Shown: positions 7,239 through 15,137 of the stretch, piece by piece
Layout of the letters: every line of letters begins with the position of its first letter
Numbering within the stretch: the stretch's first letter is position 1
DNA from: Planifilum sp021793745
GTDB taxonomy: Bacteria; Bacillota; Bacilli; Thermoactinomycetales; DSM-44946
Reading direction: 5' to 3'
DNA length: 64,000 bases
Assembly (NCBI GenBank): GCA_937983105.1
Contig: CALKAM010000045.1
Coordinates: 3,604 to 67,603, forward strand
Notes under the pieces: generated by a model
Told to the model about the DNA's origin: nothing
The model's database searches: none
What the model saw: the letters and a program-made list of their open reading frames with translations, nothing else
Made by a program: the position numbers and the translations under genes

Positions 7239-7706
7239 ATGATATCCGTACTGTTCGTCTGTCTAGGCAACATCTGTCGCTCTCCGATGGCGGAAGCCGT
7301 TTTTCGTCAGATGGTTCGAGAAGCCGGGCTGGAAAAACAGATTCGCGTCGATTCCGCCGGCACCGGCGGTTGGCATGAAGGGGAACCTCCCCATCGGGGC
7401 ACCCGGGAAATCCTGGAGACCCGCGGAATCTCCCACAAGGGCATCCGCGCCCGGCAAATCTCCCGGGAAGACCTGGATCGCTTCGACATCATCGTGGCAA
7501 TGGACAACAGCAACCTGGCCGCCCTTCGCCGCATCGCCGATCAAACCTCCGCCGACTTGTACCTGTTGACCGATTTCATCCCGGGAACGGACCGAACCGA
7601 TGTTCCGGATCCGTATTACACGGGCAACTTCGAGGAAGTGTACGAGCTGGTGGAAGCGGGTTGCCGCGGCCTTCTCCAAAGGATCCGAAAACAGGAGGGG
7701 ATCTGA
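7239..7706 (+). CDS. Low molecular weight protein-tyrosine phosphatase
   Basis: A 155-residue phosphatase or arsenate-reductase-fold enzyme removing phosphate from protein tyrosine or arginine. The signature loop CLGNICRS gives the nucleophile C8 and R14, and the general acid D124 lies in DPYY (124-127); the DPYY form is typical of tyrosine phosphatases of the YfkJ type rather than arsenate reductases. The ATG at 7239 follows GAGGAAAGG with slightly long spacing. The next gene starts immediately after its stop, so the two form an operon with a sugar-amine kinase. Confidence 0.93.
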   Translation: MISVLFVCLGNICRSPMAEAVFRQMVREAGLEKQIRVDSAGTGGWHEGEPPHRGTREILETRGISHKGIRARQISREDLDRFDIIVAMDNSNLAALRRIADQTSADLYLLTDFIPGTDRTDVPDPYYTGNFEEVYELVEAGCRGLLQRIRKQEGI

Positions 7707-8609
7707 TTGAACCCCGCCTGCTGGAAATCGGCTGCGCTGATGGCGTTAAAACGGATCGGTGATCCCGGTCCCCTCCGGGATTTTTCAAGGGTGTCGGGCG
7801 GGAGCATCGGCAGGGCATTTCGGTTGGTGACGGACCGCAATGCATACTTCTTCAAGGGACACGAAGAGGCCCCGTCCGGTTTTTTCGCCGCTGAGGCCCA
7901 GGGGCTCCGGCGGCTCGGCGAGGCCGCAAAAACGGTGCGCGTGCCGCATGTTTTCCAGTGGGACGGTCCCGACAAGGGCGGGACGGGTTGGATCCTCATG
8001 GAATGGATTGCATCCGATCCCCGGGGACCGTCCTTCCGAGGTTCGGCCGAAAAACTGGGTCGCGGTTTGGCGGAAATCCACCGGACCACGGCGGAGGCCT
8101 TTGGTCTGGAGGAAGACAATTTCATCGGAATTCTCCCCCAACCGAACGGATGGTACCCGAGCTGGACAGATTTTTACCGGGAGCGGCGTCTGTTGCCGCA
8201 AATCCGGCTGGCCTCCGAACAGGGGCTTCTGCCCGAAAGGCGCAGCCGGCTCCTTCACCGGTTGTGCGAACGGCTGGAACAATGGTTGGAACGCCCCGGC
8301 CTTCGCCCTTCCCTTTTGCACGGAGACCTGTGGAACGGAAATGCCCTGACGGACAGCGGGGGCACCCCCTGTCTGATCGATCCGGCCGTCTATTTCGGGG
8401 ATCGGGAGGTGGATCTCGCCTTTTCGGAAATGTTCGGCGGCTTCCCCGACCCCTTTTACGACGCGTACAACGAGGCTTTTCCCCTGCCGCCGGAGTTTTC
8501 CGATCGAAAACCCCTTTACCAGCTCTATTACCTGCTGGTCCATTTGAATCTGTTCGGAGAAGCCTACGGAGCGGCTGTGGACCGAATTGCCGAGCGATAC
8601 GCCGGTTGA
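7707..8609 (+). CDS. Fructosamine kinase family protein
   Basis: A 300-residue aminoglycoside-phosphotransferase-fold kinase of the fructosamine/ketosamine kinase family, which phosphorylates glycated amines so that they break down. Visible parts are the family N-terminal VSGGSIGRAFRL, the ATP lysine K50 in YFFKGH, the catalytic HGDLWNGN at 205-212 and the metal-binding IDPAVYFGDRE (D225). The start is a TTG at 7707, chosen because AGGAGG lies 8 bases before it and it directly follows the phosphatase stop; the first ATG would be at 7740. Pairing of a LMW phosphatase with a fructosamine kinase is common and hints at a deglycation role. Confidence 0.9.
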   Translation: MNPACWKSAALMALKRIGDPGPLRDFSRVSGGSIGRAFRLVTDRNAYFFKGHEEAPSGFFAAEAQGLRRLGEAAKTVRVPHVFQWDGPDKGGTGWILMEWIASDPRGPSFRGSAEKLGRGLAEIHRTTAEAFGLEEDNFIGILPQPNGWYPSWTDFYRERRLLPQIRLASEQGLLPERRSRLLHRLCERLEQWLERPGLRPSLLHGDLWNGNALTDSGGTPCLIDPAVYFGDREVDLAFSEMFGGFPDPFYDAYNEAFPLPPEFSDRKPLYQLYYLLVHLNLFGEAYGAAVDRIAERYAG

Positions 8610-8611
8610 TC

Positions 8612-9892
8612 TCAGTCCATCAATTCAAACTCCACGTCGCCAATCCGGACCGTATCCCCCTCCTTCGCCCCCTTTTCCCGGAGGGCCTCTTCGACGCCCA
8701 TTTCCCGCAGGATGCGGGCCAAGCGGCGCACCGAATCATGATAAGCGAAATTGGTCATCGCCACCAACCGTTCAACGCGCTTCCCTTCCACGATAAAGAC
8801 TTCGTTTTCGCGGCGGATCACATAGGGTTCCTCCGGCTCCGGGACCCGATACACCTTGTGCTCGGAGCCGGTCTCTTCTTCCAGGCTTTGATCCGGCTGC
8901 CGATCGAGCAAATCCGCCACCGCAAAAAGAAGCTCCCGGATTCCTTCCCGGGTCGCCGCCGAAATGGGGTAGACCGGCACATCCGGCCCGACCCTTTCGC
9001 GGAACTCGGACAAATGTTCCCGGGCACCGGGGAGATCCATCTTGTTGGCGGCCACAATTTGCGGGCGACCGGCCAGCTCCTTTCGGTACTGCCGGAGCTC
9101 CTCGTTGATTTTCAACCAGTCCTCATAGGGATCCCTTCCCTCCAGGGCGGCCATATCCACCACATGGACCAACACTCTCGTCCGTTCCACATGGCGCAGA
9201 AACTGATGCCCCAGGCCGATCCCCTGGTGGGCGCCCTCGATCAGTCCCGGCAAATCGGCCATCACGAAACTCCGCCCGTCCCCCACGTCCACAACTCCCA
9301 AATTGGGAGAGAGCGTCGTGAAATGGTAGTCGGCAATCTTGGGACGAGCAGCGGATACCGACGCGAGCAGGGTCGATTTCCCGACACTGGGATATCCAAC
9401 CAGCCCCACATCGGCCAACACCTTCAACTCCAGTTCCACCCAGCGCTCTTCGCCCGGCTCCCCATTCTCAGCGATTTGCGGCGCCGGGTTGGAGGGGGAA
9501 GCAAAACGCATGTTCCCTCTGCCGCCCCGTCCGCCGCGGGCGACGATCACCTCTTGTCCCTTCCGGGTCAGGTCGGCGATGATTTCTCCGGTTTCCGCAT
9601 CCTTCACCAGGGTGCCGGGAGGAACCTTCACCACCAGCGAATCGGCATTGGCGCCATGCTGTCCCTTCGACCGTCCGTGTTCTCCCCGTTTCGCCTTAAA
9701 GTGCTTCTGGTAACGAAAATCGACCAGGGTTCGGAGGCCTTCATCCACACGGAAAACCACATCTCCGCCGTTACCTCCGTCTCCGCCGGCAGGTCCCCCC
9801 AGGGGGACAAACTTTTCGCGTCGAAAGGCGACCGCCCCGTTGCCGCCATCCCCTCCACGAACATAGATCTTCACATAGTCGACAAACACCAA
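8612..9892 (-). CDS. obg: GTPase Obg (CgtA)
   Basis: Essential 426-residue GTPase involved in 50S subunit assembly, stress response and, in Bacillus, sporulation. Domains in order: the glycine-rich Obg fold (1-158), the G domain with GYPSVGKST at 165-173 and the NKMDLP block, and a C-terminal OCT domain from about 350. It starts 4 bases after the end of spo0B, and the pair repeats the spo0B-obg order of Bacillus. Confidence 0.97.
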   Translation of the reverse strand: MVFVDYVKIYVRGGDGGNGAVAFRREKFVPLGGPAGGDGGNGGDVVFRVDEGLRTLVDFRYQKHFKAKRGEHGRSKGQHGANADSLVVKVPPGTLVKDAETGEIIADLTRKGQEVIVARGGRGGRGNMRFASPSNPAPQIAENGEPGEERWVELELKVLADVGLVGYPSVGKSTLLASVSAARPKIADYHFTTLSPNLGVVDVGDGRSFVMADLPGLIEGAHQGIGLGHQFLRHVERTRVLVHVVDMAALEGRDPYEDWLKINEELRQYRKELAGRPQIVAANKMDLPGAREHLSEFRERVGPDVPVYPISAATREGIRELLFAVADLLDRQPDQSLEEETGSEHKVYRVPEPEEPYVIRRENEVFIVEGKRVERLVAMTNFAYHDSVRRLARILREMGVEEALREKGAKEGDTVRIGDVEFELMD

Positions 9893-9896
9893 ACCG

Positions 9897-10652
9897 TCAC
9901 CTACCCCACGACAACAATCGGTTTTCCGGGGACTTTCCCGTCTCCAGGGGAACCTCCGCCATAAAGCCCCCGTCGAACTTCTGGAATCTTCCCTGCCATG
10001 CTTCGATCCGTTTCTTCAGCCGCTCCCAATCGTTTTTCCGCAAGACTTCCCGCGCGCGCGACACATTGACCGAGAAGATCACCCCATACTCCCCCTTGTC
10101 AAAACAAAACCGTACCGTGGTCCGATGATCCGGGGGAGCCATCCGCTCCATCTCCTCCGCAGCTTCCTCCACCATCTGGCGAATCCGTTCCCCTTCCGAG
10201 GGAGGGATCGATTGAAATTTTTCCCCGATTTCCACTTGCCAATCCCACTCCGGGAAACGATGCGGCAGGGAGACCAGGGCGACGGCCAAGGGAGGATGAT
10301 CGACTTGATGGGACAGCCGCCGCTCCCAGTGGGCCTGTTGGACCAGTCGCTCCAGATAGGGACGGATGCGGTCGCTCTGCTTCATCGACAAGTACCCCAT
10401 GATAACCTGGATATGATTCATCCAATCGTGCCGCTTCCGCCCCAGCAGATTGAGGGAGGTCTCCGCCTCGCGGATTCGGAAATGAGCCTGCTCGCGTTCA
10501 TAAAGATGCCGAACACCCAGGATCAGCGCAAGAATCCCCATAATCCCGAGGACGATCCCGGCCCTCCAGCCCCAAGGTTGAACCCCGGAAAAAAACAGAC
10601 AAAGGACAGCTGGACTCAAGGGTTTCAGCCACGCCCACCATCCTTGTGTCAT
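9897..10652 (-). CDS. spo0B: Sporulation phosphotransferase Spo0B with N-terminal membrane helices
   Basis: Phosphorelay protein passing phosphate from Spo0F to Spo0A. The phospho-accepting histidine lies in RKRHDWMNHIQVIMGYL (H75), the Spo0B alpha-helical hairpin, followed by a degenerate ATPase-like C-terminal domain. Unlike the 192-residue soluble B. subtilis protein this one is 251 residues and starts with about 55 extra residues holding one clear membrane helix (about 31-50) and a second hydrophobic stretch (about 12-23). The ATG at 10652 has AAAGGGAG 9 bases upstream; a GTG at 10658 is possible. Position directly before obg supports the name. Confidence 0.88.
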   Translation of the reverse strand: MTQGWWAWLKPLSPAVLCLFFSGVQPWGWRAGIVLGIMGILALILGVRHLYEREQAHFRIREAETSLNLLGRKRHDWMNHIQVIMGYLSMKQSDRIRPYLERLVQQAHWERRLSHQVDHPPLAVALVSLPHRFPEWDWQVEIGEKFQSIPPSEGERIRQMVEEAAEEMERMAPPDHRTTVRFCFDKGEYGVIFSVNVSRAREVLRKNDWERLKKRIEAWQGRFQKFDGGFMAEVPLETGKSPENRLLSWGR

Positions 10653-10860
10653 CCGCACCGACTCCCTTTTTCAAAAACTTTCTCGGCCGGGCCGCTGTCA
10701 TCGGGATCGCATCATGGAATCTGCCGCGCTGCGCCGATGAAAAATTCAAGGTAACTCGCCGAAAATCCCTTTACAACCCCTGTGAATATGATTCAACCAT
10801 ATCTGCAACCTTTTCCAACGCGCCCCAACACCTTATCATTATACTTTAAAATTCGGATAC

Positions 10861-10885
10861 AAAAAAACCCCCGGGAATCCGGGGT
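10861..10885 (-). terminator. Terminator of the rplU-prp-rpmA operon
   Basis: On the minus strand CCCCGGATTCCCGGGG is followed by a run of seven T, just after the rpmA stop. Confidence 0.85.
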
Positions 10886-10901
10886 TTGAATCAAGGCGCT
10901 A

Positions 10902-11186
10902 TTAAACGGTTTCCGGATAGACGCTCACCCGCTTGCGATCGCGTCCCATCCGCTCGAAGCGAACCACACCGTCCACTTTGGCAAACAGCGTGTCATCGCC
11001 GCCGCGCCCAACGCCCAGGCCGGGATAAATTTTGGTGCCGCGCTGACGGACCAAAATGCTTCCGGCGGTGACAAACTGGCCATCGCCGCGTTTCACACCC
11101 AGGCGCTTGGCGATGCTGTCACGACCGTTCTTGGTCGAACCGACACCCTTCTTCTGGGCAAAAAACTGCAGGTTCATCTTCAGCAT
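10902..11186 (-). CDS. rpmA: 50S ribosomal protein L27 with cleavable N-terminal extension
   Basis: Ribosomal large-subunit protein at the peptidyl-transferase centre, 94 residues. The first residues MLKMNLQFFAQKKG are the Firmicutes extension whose removal after the two phenylalanines exposes the mature end; the cleaving protease is Prp, encoded just upstream. The remainder (GVGSTKNGRDS...) is typical L27. The ATG at 11186 has AGGAGG 8 bases upstream. Confidence 0.97.
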   Translation of the reverse strand: MLKMNLQFFAQKKGVGSTKNGRDSIAKRLGVKRGDGQFVTAGSILVRQRGTKIYPGLGVGRGGDDTLFAKVDGVVRFERMGRDRKRVSVYPETV

Positions 11187-11201
11187 TGCCGCCACCTCCT
11201 T

Positions 11202-11543
11202 TTATTTCTGCTGGATCGAATCCGACAACTGGACGAAGTCGGGATACTCCTCTGCCACCATGGCCAGCGAGGTCACCATCGCCTCCATCAACAACTGGAC
11301 CCGTTCGGCCAGTTCGGGTGAAACCCCTTCGGGAATTCGGCAGTCCACCTGTCCCTCCCGGTCCGAGTCCTGGTGAACCCGGACGCCGAGGAGCCGCTCC
11401 GTCGAATTCACCAGTCCGAGCGTGATCCCCGACACCGCGGCGCATACGATGTCTTCCCCGGGCTCCGCGTATCCGGCATGTCCCCTGACGACCACTCGCC
11501 GGATCCGCCGGTCGGACGATCGGAAAACGGTGACACGGATCAT
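11202..11543 (-). CDS. prp: Ribosomal-processing cysteine protease Prp
   Basis: A 113-residue cysteine protease (formerly YsxB/DUF464) that removes the N-terminal extension of L27. The catalytic pair is visible as H22 in RGHAGYAE and C34 in DIVCAAVS. It lies between rplU and rpmA as in other Firmicutes, so enzyme and substrate are made from one transcript. Confidence 0.96.
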   Translation of the reverse strand: MIRVTVFRSSDRRIRRVVVRGHAGYAEPGEDIVCAAVSGITLGLVNSTERLLGVRVHQDSDREGQVDCRIPEGVSPELAERVQLLMEAMVTSLAMVAEEYPDFVQLSDSIQQK

Positions 11544-11549
11544 TCGCCT

Positions 11550-11861
11550 TTAAGCCTCGATCTTTTCAATCTTTACCTTTGTGAAGGGCTGACGATGACC
11601 CTTCGTCCGTTTGTACCGCTTTTTCGGTTTAAATTTGAAAACCGTGATCTTTTTCCCCTTACCGTGCTTCTCCACCTTGCCCGTGACGGAAGCACCTTCC
11701 ACCGTCGGGGTTCCTACCACTGTTCCATCTTCTTTTCCGATCAGCAGCACCTTGTCGAAGGAGACGGTCTCCCCCTCCTGGGCAGACAATTTTTCCACAA
11801 AAATAACGTCCCCTTCCCGTACGCGGTACTGCTTACCACCCGTTTCAATGATCGCGTACAT
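11550..11861 (-). CDS. rplU: 50S ribosomal protein L21
   Basis: A 103-residue ribosomal protein with the typical start MYAIIETGGKQYRV and end KKRYKRTKGHRQPFTKVKI. It opens the rplU-prp-rpmA operon behind a consensus promoter and a structured leader. Confidence 0.98.
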   Translation of the reverse strand: MYAIIETGGKQYRVREGDVIFVEKLSAQEGETVSFDKVLLIGKEDGTVVGTPTVEGASVTGKVEKHGKGKKITVFKFKPKKRYKRTKGHRQPFTKVKIEKIEA

Positions 11862-11867
11862 CCCCGG

Positions 11868-11935
11868 TTAACCCCCTTCATCGAGACTCGCCAGGGTCAG
11901 GTGATTTCCACTTAAAAACCTGCCCTGAGCGGTTG
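11868..11935 (-). ncRNA. Candidate L21 leader RNA
   Basis: Between promoter and rplU the transcript can form a stem (CTC-AGGG-CAGGT pairing with ACCTG-ACCCT-GGCGAG) capped by a loop holding AAGTGGAAAT, and then reads GTCTCGATGAAGGGGG before the gene. This resembles the L21_leader family of Firmicutes, thought to allow autoregulation by L21. I matched it from memory of the motif, so a covariance search is needed. Confidence 0.55.
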
Positions 11936-11971
11936 CTTGTCCGGGTTGGCAAGCAAAGATACACGAAATGG

Positions 11972-12000
11972 ATCTTACCACAGATCAGGGGATTTGTCAA
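11972..12000 (-). promoter_or_regulatory. Promoter of rplU-prp-rpmA
   Basis: On the minus strand TTGACA (12000-11995), 17-base spacer and TAAGAT (11977-11972), about 110 bases before rplU. Confidence 0.75.
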
Positions 12001-12062
12001 ATTTCCGGTACGCAGAACATAAACCAAGCCCAACCGTCTCAAGGGGTCCTTTCTTTCGCCGC

Positions 12063-12092
12063 TTGACGAATTTCGGAAATCGGTTTTATAAT
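12063..12092 (+). promoter_or_regulatory. Promoter of the rhodanese/metallo-beta-lactamase gene
   Basis: TTGACG (12063-12068), 18-base spacer and a perfect TATAAT (12087-12092). A GC-rich palindrome begins 5 bases after the -10 element, over the likely start of transcription. Confidence 0.75.
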
Positions 12093-12096
12093 GTAT

Positions 12097-12112
12097 ATAC
12101 CCCCGGGGGTAT
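12097..12112. promoter_or_regulatory. CsoR/CstR-type operator palindrome
   Basis: ATACCCCCGGGGGTAT is a perfect 16-base palindrome. CsoR-family repressors (copper CsoR, persulfide CstR) bind ATACCCC...GGGGTAT-type sites. Placed over the transcription start of a rhodanese/MBL gene it fits a CstR-like persulfide-responsive switch. No CsoR-family gene lies in this window. Confidence 0.65.
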
Positions 12113-12137
12113 TAAATTGTGGGAGGGAAGATTGCTC

Positions 12138-13349
12138 ATGCCCCTTTCGACCAAGGAAATTTCCGTGACCGAACTAAAGCAACTGCTGGATAATGAGGAA
12201 AAACTGTTTTTTGTGGATGTCCGCAATCGGGAAGATTTTGAAAACTGGCGGATCGAGGGGCGCGGCGAGATTCCGGCCATCCATGTACCGTACTTTGAAC
12301 TGCTGGAAGACGCGGATGAGGAAGATTTGGCCCAAGGAGTCGCCGCTTACGCCGAGAAAAATTGGTCAGACCGGCTGCCAAAGGACCGAACAATCGTCGC
12401 GGTTTGTGCAAAAGGCGGAGCTTCGGCCCTCGTCGCTGAAGGGTTGCGCCGTCTGGGATACAAGGCGGTCAACCTGCGGGGCGGGATGGACGCATGGGGG
12501 AATTATTATGAATTTCGACCGGTCGTCGAGGAAGACGAGCTAACAATCCAACAAGTGATCCGGCCTGCCCGGGGGTGCCTCAGCTACGTCATCGCTTCCC
12601 GGGGTGAGGCGGTCATCGTCGATCCTCTGCGCCATATCGATGAATACCTCCGCTGGATCAAAGATAAGGGGCTGAAGGTCGTCACTGTACTGGATACCCA
12701 CGTACACGCCGATCACATCAGCGGGGGAGCCGCTTTGGCCGCGGAATTGGGAGTTCCATACCATTTCCATCCATACGACGGCATCCACCCCATTGACGTC
12801 CTGCCTCCTCAAATCTCCTATGAAATGGTGAAACCCGATCAGGAATTCATCGTGGGTTCCGCCCGGGTGAAGGCTCTGCACATTCCCGGTCACACTCTCG
12901 GAAATATCGCCTATTTGGTCAATGAGCGGTATCTCTTAACCGGCGATTCCATTTTTGTGGAATCCATTGCTCGGCCCGACTTGGGCGGCAAAGGCGAAAC
13001 CTGGGCTCCGATCCACTACGAATCCCTCAAGAGGTTGTTGAAATTGCCGGACAAAACCGTCATCCTTCCCGGTCACTTCAGCTCGCCGAAAGAAGCCAAC
13101 GAAAAGGGAGTGTATGCCGCAACGCTCGGCGATCTGAAAAAGTCCAACGAAGGTCTTCAAAAAGTGATGGAAGGGAAAGAAGTGTTCGTGGACTACATTT
13201 TAAGCAGTTTGCCCCACTTCCCGCCGCAGTACGTGGATATCAAACGGGTCAACATCGGGCTGTTGAAGCCGGATGAATCAAAAGCCTCCGAACTGGAACT
13301 GGGACGAAACATCTGCGCCCTGGCACAAGCTTACCAAAACCGCGCGTAA
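12138..13349 (+). CDS. Rhodanese / metallo-beta-lactamase fusion, persulfide metabolism type
   Basis: A 403-residue two-domain protein. The N-terminal rhodanese domain (about 8-125) has a putative active-site cysteine C90 in VAVCAKGGAS. The C-terminal metallo-beta-lactamase domain has THVHADH (187-193), HIPGHTLGN, LTGDSIF and LPGHFSS, the metal ligands of glyoxalase-II/ETHE1-like enzymes. Such fusions oxidise or transfer sulfane sulfur from low-molecular-weight persulfides. The ATG at 12138 has GGAGGG 10 bases upstream. The upstream CsoR/CstR-type palindrome supports a sulfide or persulfide stress role. Domain order (rhodanese first) differs from the S. aureus CstB layout, so it is not called cstB. 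Confidence 0.88.
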   Translation: MPLSTKEISVTELKQLLDNEEKLFFVDVRNREDFENWRIEGRGEIPAIHVPYFELLEDADEEDLAQGVAAYAEKNWSDRLPKDRTIVAVCAKGGASALVAEGLRRLGYKAVNLRGGMDAWGNYYEFRPVVEEDELTIQQVIRPARGCLSYVIASRGEAVIVDPLRHIDEYLRWIKDKGLKVVTVLDTHVHADHISGGAALAAELGVPYHFHPYDGIHPIDVLPPQISYEMVKPDQEFIVGSARVKALHIPGHTLGNIAYLVNERYLLTGDSIFVESIARPDLGGKGETWAPIHYESLKRLLKLPDKTVILPGHFSSPKEANEKGVYAATLGDLKKSNEGLQKVMEGKEVFVDYILSSLPHFPPQYVDIKRVNIGLLKPDESKASELELGRNICALAQAYQNRA

Positions 13350-13360
13350 AAAGAGATTCG

Positions 13361-13397
13361 GCCGGTGTCACCCGCTTACGGGACACCGGCTGGTTTG
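13361..13397 (+). terminator. Terminator after the rhodanese/MBL gene
   Basis: GCCGGTGTC and GACACCGGC arms extended by CCCG/CGGG, followed by TGGTTTGTCC. The T-run is modest. Confidence 0.65.
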
Positions 13398-13405
13398 TCC
13401 TGCCC

Positions 13406-14272
13406 TCACCCCAGCAGCTCACCGATCCGCATCCGCGGATCCTTCCCCTCAAAAAAGCGATGCAATACCACGTCCTCCGGAACGCACCCCAATCGCCGCC
13501 CCTGGAGATCAAACACCTCCAGCACATGGTAAACCTCCTTGTTCCAACGCCGCAACACCGTCAGCAACAGATCGTCGGAGGAGACGGGCATACGGACCTT
13601 TCGGACACCGACGAGGGGGCGATCCCGCCTCTGAATCAAAAAGCGCATATATTGCCATTCTCTCTGTTTCAAAGCCACCCAGTTGGCATGACACAAAAAA
13701 AGTGCGACGATCACCAGATTGAGGTGCACAGCCCCGCCCGGCCCGAACAGCCCGAGGAACAGCAGGACGAAGGAAAGGAGCAGACTGCCCTTGAGGGACC
13801 AATCAAGGCAGCGGCGATAGGGCAGTATATAACTGAGCAGGGCCTGCAGGATTCTTCCTCCGTCCAGGGGATAAATCGGGAGAAGGTTGAACAGGGCCAA
13901 CATCGCGTTTCCCTTGACAAAAAAAGCGGTCCACTCCTCGGTCCATAGGCCGCAAAGGAAAAAGAGGTAGCCCGCCAATACCATCATCACGTTGTGGAAG
14001 GGGCCGGCAAGGGCGACGACGATCTCCTCCCGGGCCGGCACCGTCCCCCATTCGTCCGTTCGGGCGACGCCGCCGAACGGGAGCAGTTCCAGCGCCGTGG
14101 TGCGCCACCCGAAACTCCAGGCGGCGGTTAGATGTCCCAATTCGTGGATGATCACCAGCACGAACAAAGCGACCACTTCGATAAAGCGCCCGGTCAGCAC
14201 CGCCCCCAGGACGACGAGCCAAAAAAGAAAATGTACCCGGATGCGGATTCCCTGCCAAGGCAGGTTACTCAA
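13406..14272 (-). CDS. spoIVFB: Site-2 protease family protein SpoIVFB
   Basis: Intramembrane zinc metalloprotease that cleaves pro-sigma-K in the mother cell of sporulating Bacillus. The 288-residue protein has several membrane helices, the zinc motif HELGH at 43-47 and the third ligand D137 in LPIYPLDGGR, and a C-terminal CBS-like domain from about 210. It overlaps the end of spoIVFA by 8 bases, as expected for the coupled pair. Confidence 0.93.
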   Translation of the reverse strand: MSNLPWQGIRIRVHFLFWLVVLGAVLTGRFIEVVALFVLVIIHELGHLTAAWSFGWRTTALELLPFGGVARTDEWGTVPAREEIVVALAGPFHNVMMVLAGYLFFLCGLWTEEWTAFFVKGNAMLALFNLLPIYPLDGGRILQALLSYILPYRRCLDWSLKGSLLLSFVLLFLGLFGPGGAVHLNLVIVALFLCHANWVALKQREWQYMRFLIQRRDRPLVGVRKVRMPVSSDDLLLTVLRRWNKEVYHVLEVFDLQGRRLGCVPEDVVLHRFFEGKDPRMRIGELLG

Positions 14273-15035
14273 GCGGGATCACACCCCCCGGATCGACGAA
14301 CCGTTCGTCCGTCCTCAGGGCGAAGTAGAGCATGGGTCTGCCCGACCGTTCCCCGATGGAAGCGATCGGCTGACCTTTCCTCACCCAGTCATCGGCTTTC
14401 ACCTGGATCTTGTCCAGCCAGCCATACCAGGTTTCCTTCCCCCCGGGATGACGGATGATCACCGTCTTCCCCAACCCTTCCCGATCGCCGGCAAACACGA
14501 CCAGGCCCTCGGCAGGAGCGGAAACGGGTCCCGGGCTGCTTGTACCGATCACAATCCCCCGGCCGTCGCGGCTAAAGGGACGGACCACCTCCCCCTGAAC
14601 CGGCGCGGTCCAGGAAGGCGACTCACCCGCTTCCCTCTCCGACTTCGGCTTGAAAACGGGAAGGAGCGACGAACTGCCGGCAAAATGTCGCTCATACCAT
14701 TCGGAGACCCCGGCAAAATGAAAGTCCCGTTCCATCACCTGGACGACCCAATCCTGCGCCTGATGCCCCACCGGCGTTTCGGACTGAAAGATCAAATAGG
14801 TGAAGGTCAGGAGGAGAAAGGAGCAAAACAGCTGAATGAAGAAGCGGTTTTCCTTTCGTTTGGCTTTTTTGTTCCACGGCCCGGGACGATTCCACGGTTT
14901 TGCGTCCCAGCCCGTGAATCCTTCCCATTCCGATTCCTTCCATCGGGAGCCGCCGCCGTAGTACGGACTGCCTTCGCGGATCGCCCGAACCTGTCTCCGC
15001 CGGCGCTTCCGGATTCCTTGGCCCCATTCTCGCAT
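14265..15035 (-). CDS. spoIVFA: Stage IV sporulation protein FA (LytM-like)
   Basis: Scaffold and inhibitor holding SpoIVFB inactive in the outer forespore membrane until SpoIVB cleaves it. The 256-residue protein has a basic cytosolic N-terminus, one membrane helix (about 65-84) and a degenerate peptidase M23/LytM domain at the C-terminus (VVRPFSRDGRGIVIGT, then GKTVIIRHPGG), without a complete zinc site as far as can be seen. The ATG at 15035 is preferred because GGCGGGTGA lies at normal spacing; a GTG at 15044 is possible. Confidence 0.88.
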   Translation of the reverse strand: MREWGQGIRKRRRRQVRAIREGSPYYGGGSRWKESEWEGFTGWDAKPWNRPGPWNKKAKRKENRFFIQLFCSFLLLTFTYLIFQSETPVGHQAQDWVVQVMERDFHFAGVSEWYERHFAGSSSLLPVFKPKSEREAGESPSWTAPVQGEVVRPFSRDGRGIVIGTSSPGPVSAPAEGLVVFAGDREGLGKTVIIRHPGGKETWYGWLDKIQVKADDWVRKGQPIASIGERSGRPMLYFALRTDERFVDPGGVIPLE

Positions 15036-15137
15036 CTTTGTCACCCGCCCCCTGTGGCCAAGCTTTTTCTCGGTATCAACATATGACTTGTCTCAACCAA
15101 ATATGCGAGGGGGCAGTCCGCTATGTATGGAGGGGAA

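Noticed and set aside
6893..7273. Minus-strand frame of 126 codons (or 85 from 7150)
   Set aside because: It covers two palindromes and a long hairpin, overlaps the phosphatase start and has no recognisable domain.
7958..9964. Plus-strand frame of 668 codons
   Set aside because: It is the antisense shadow of obg and the fructosamine kinase region; no protein family is visible.
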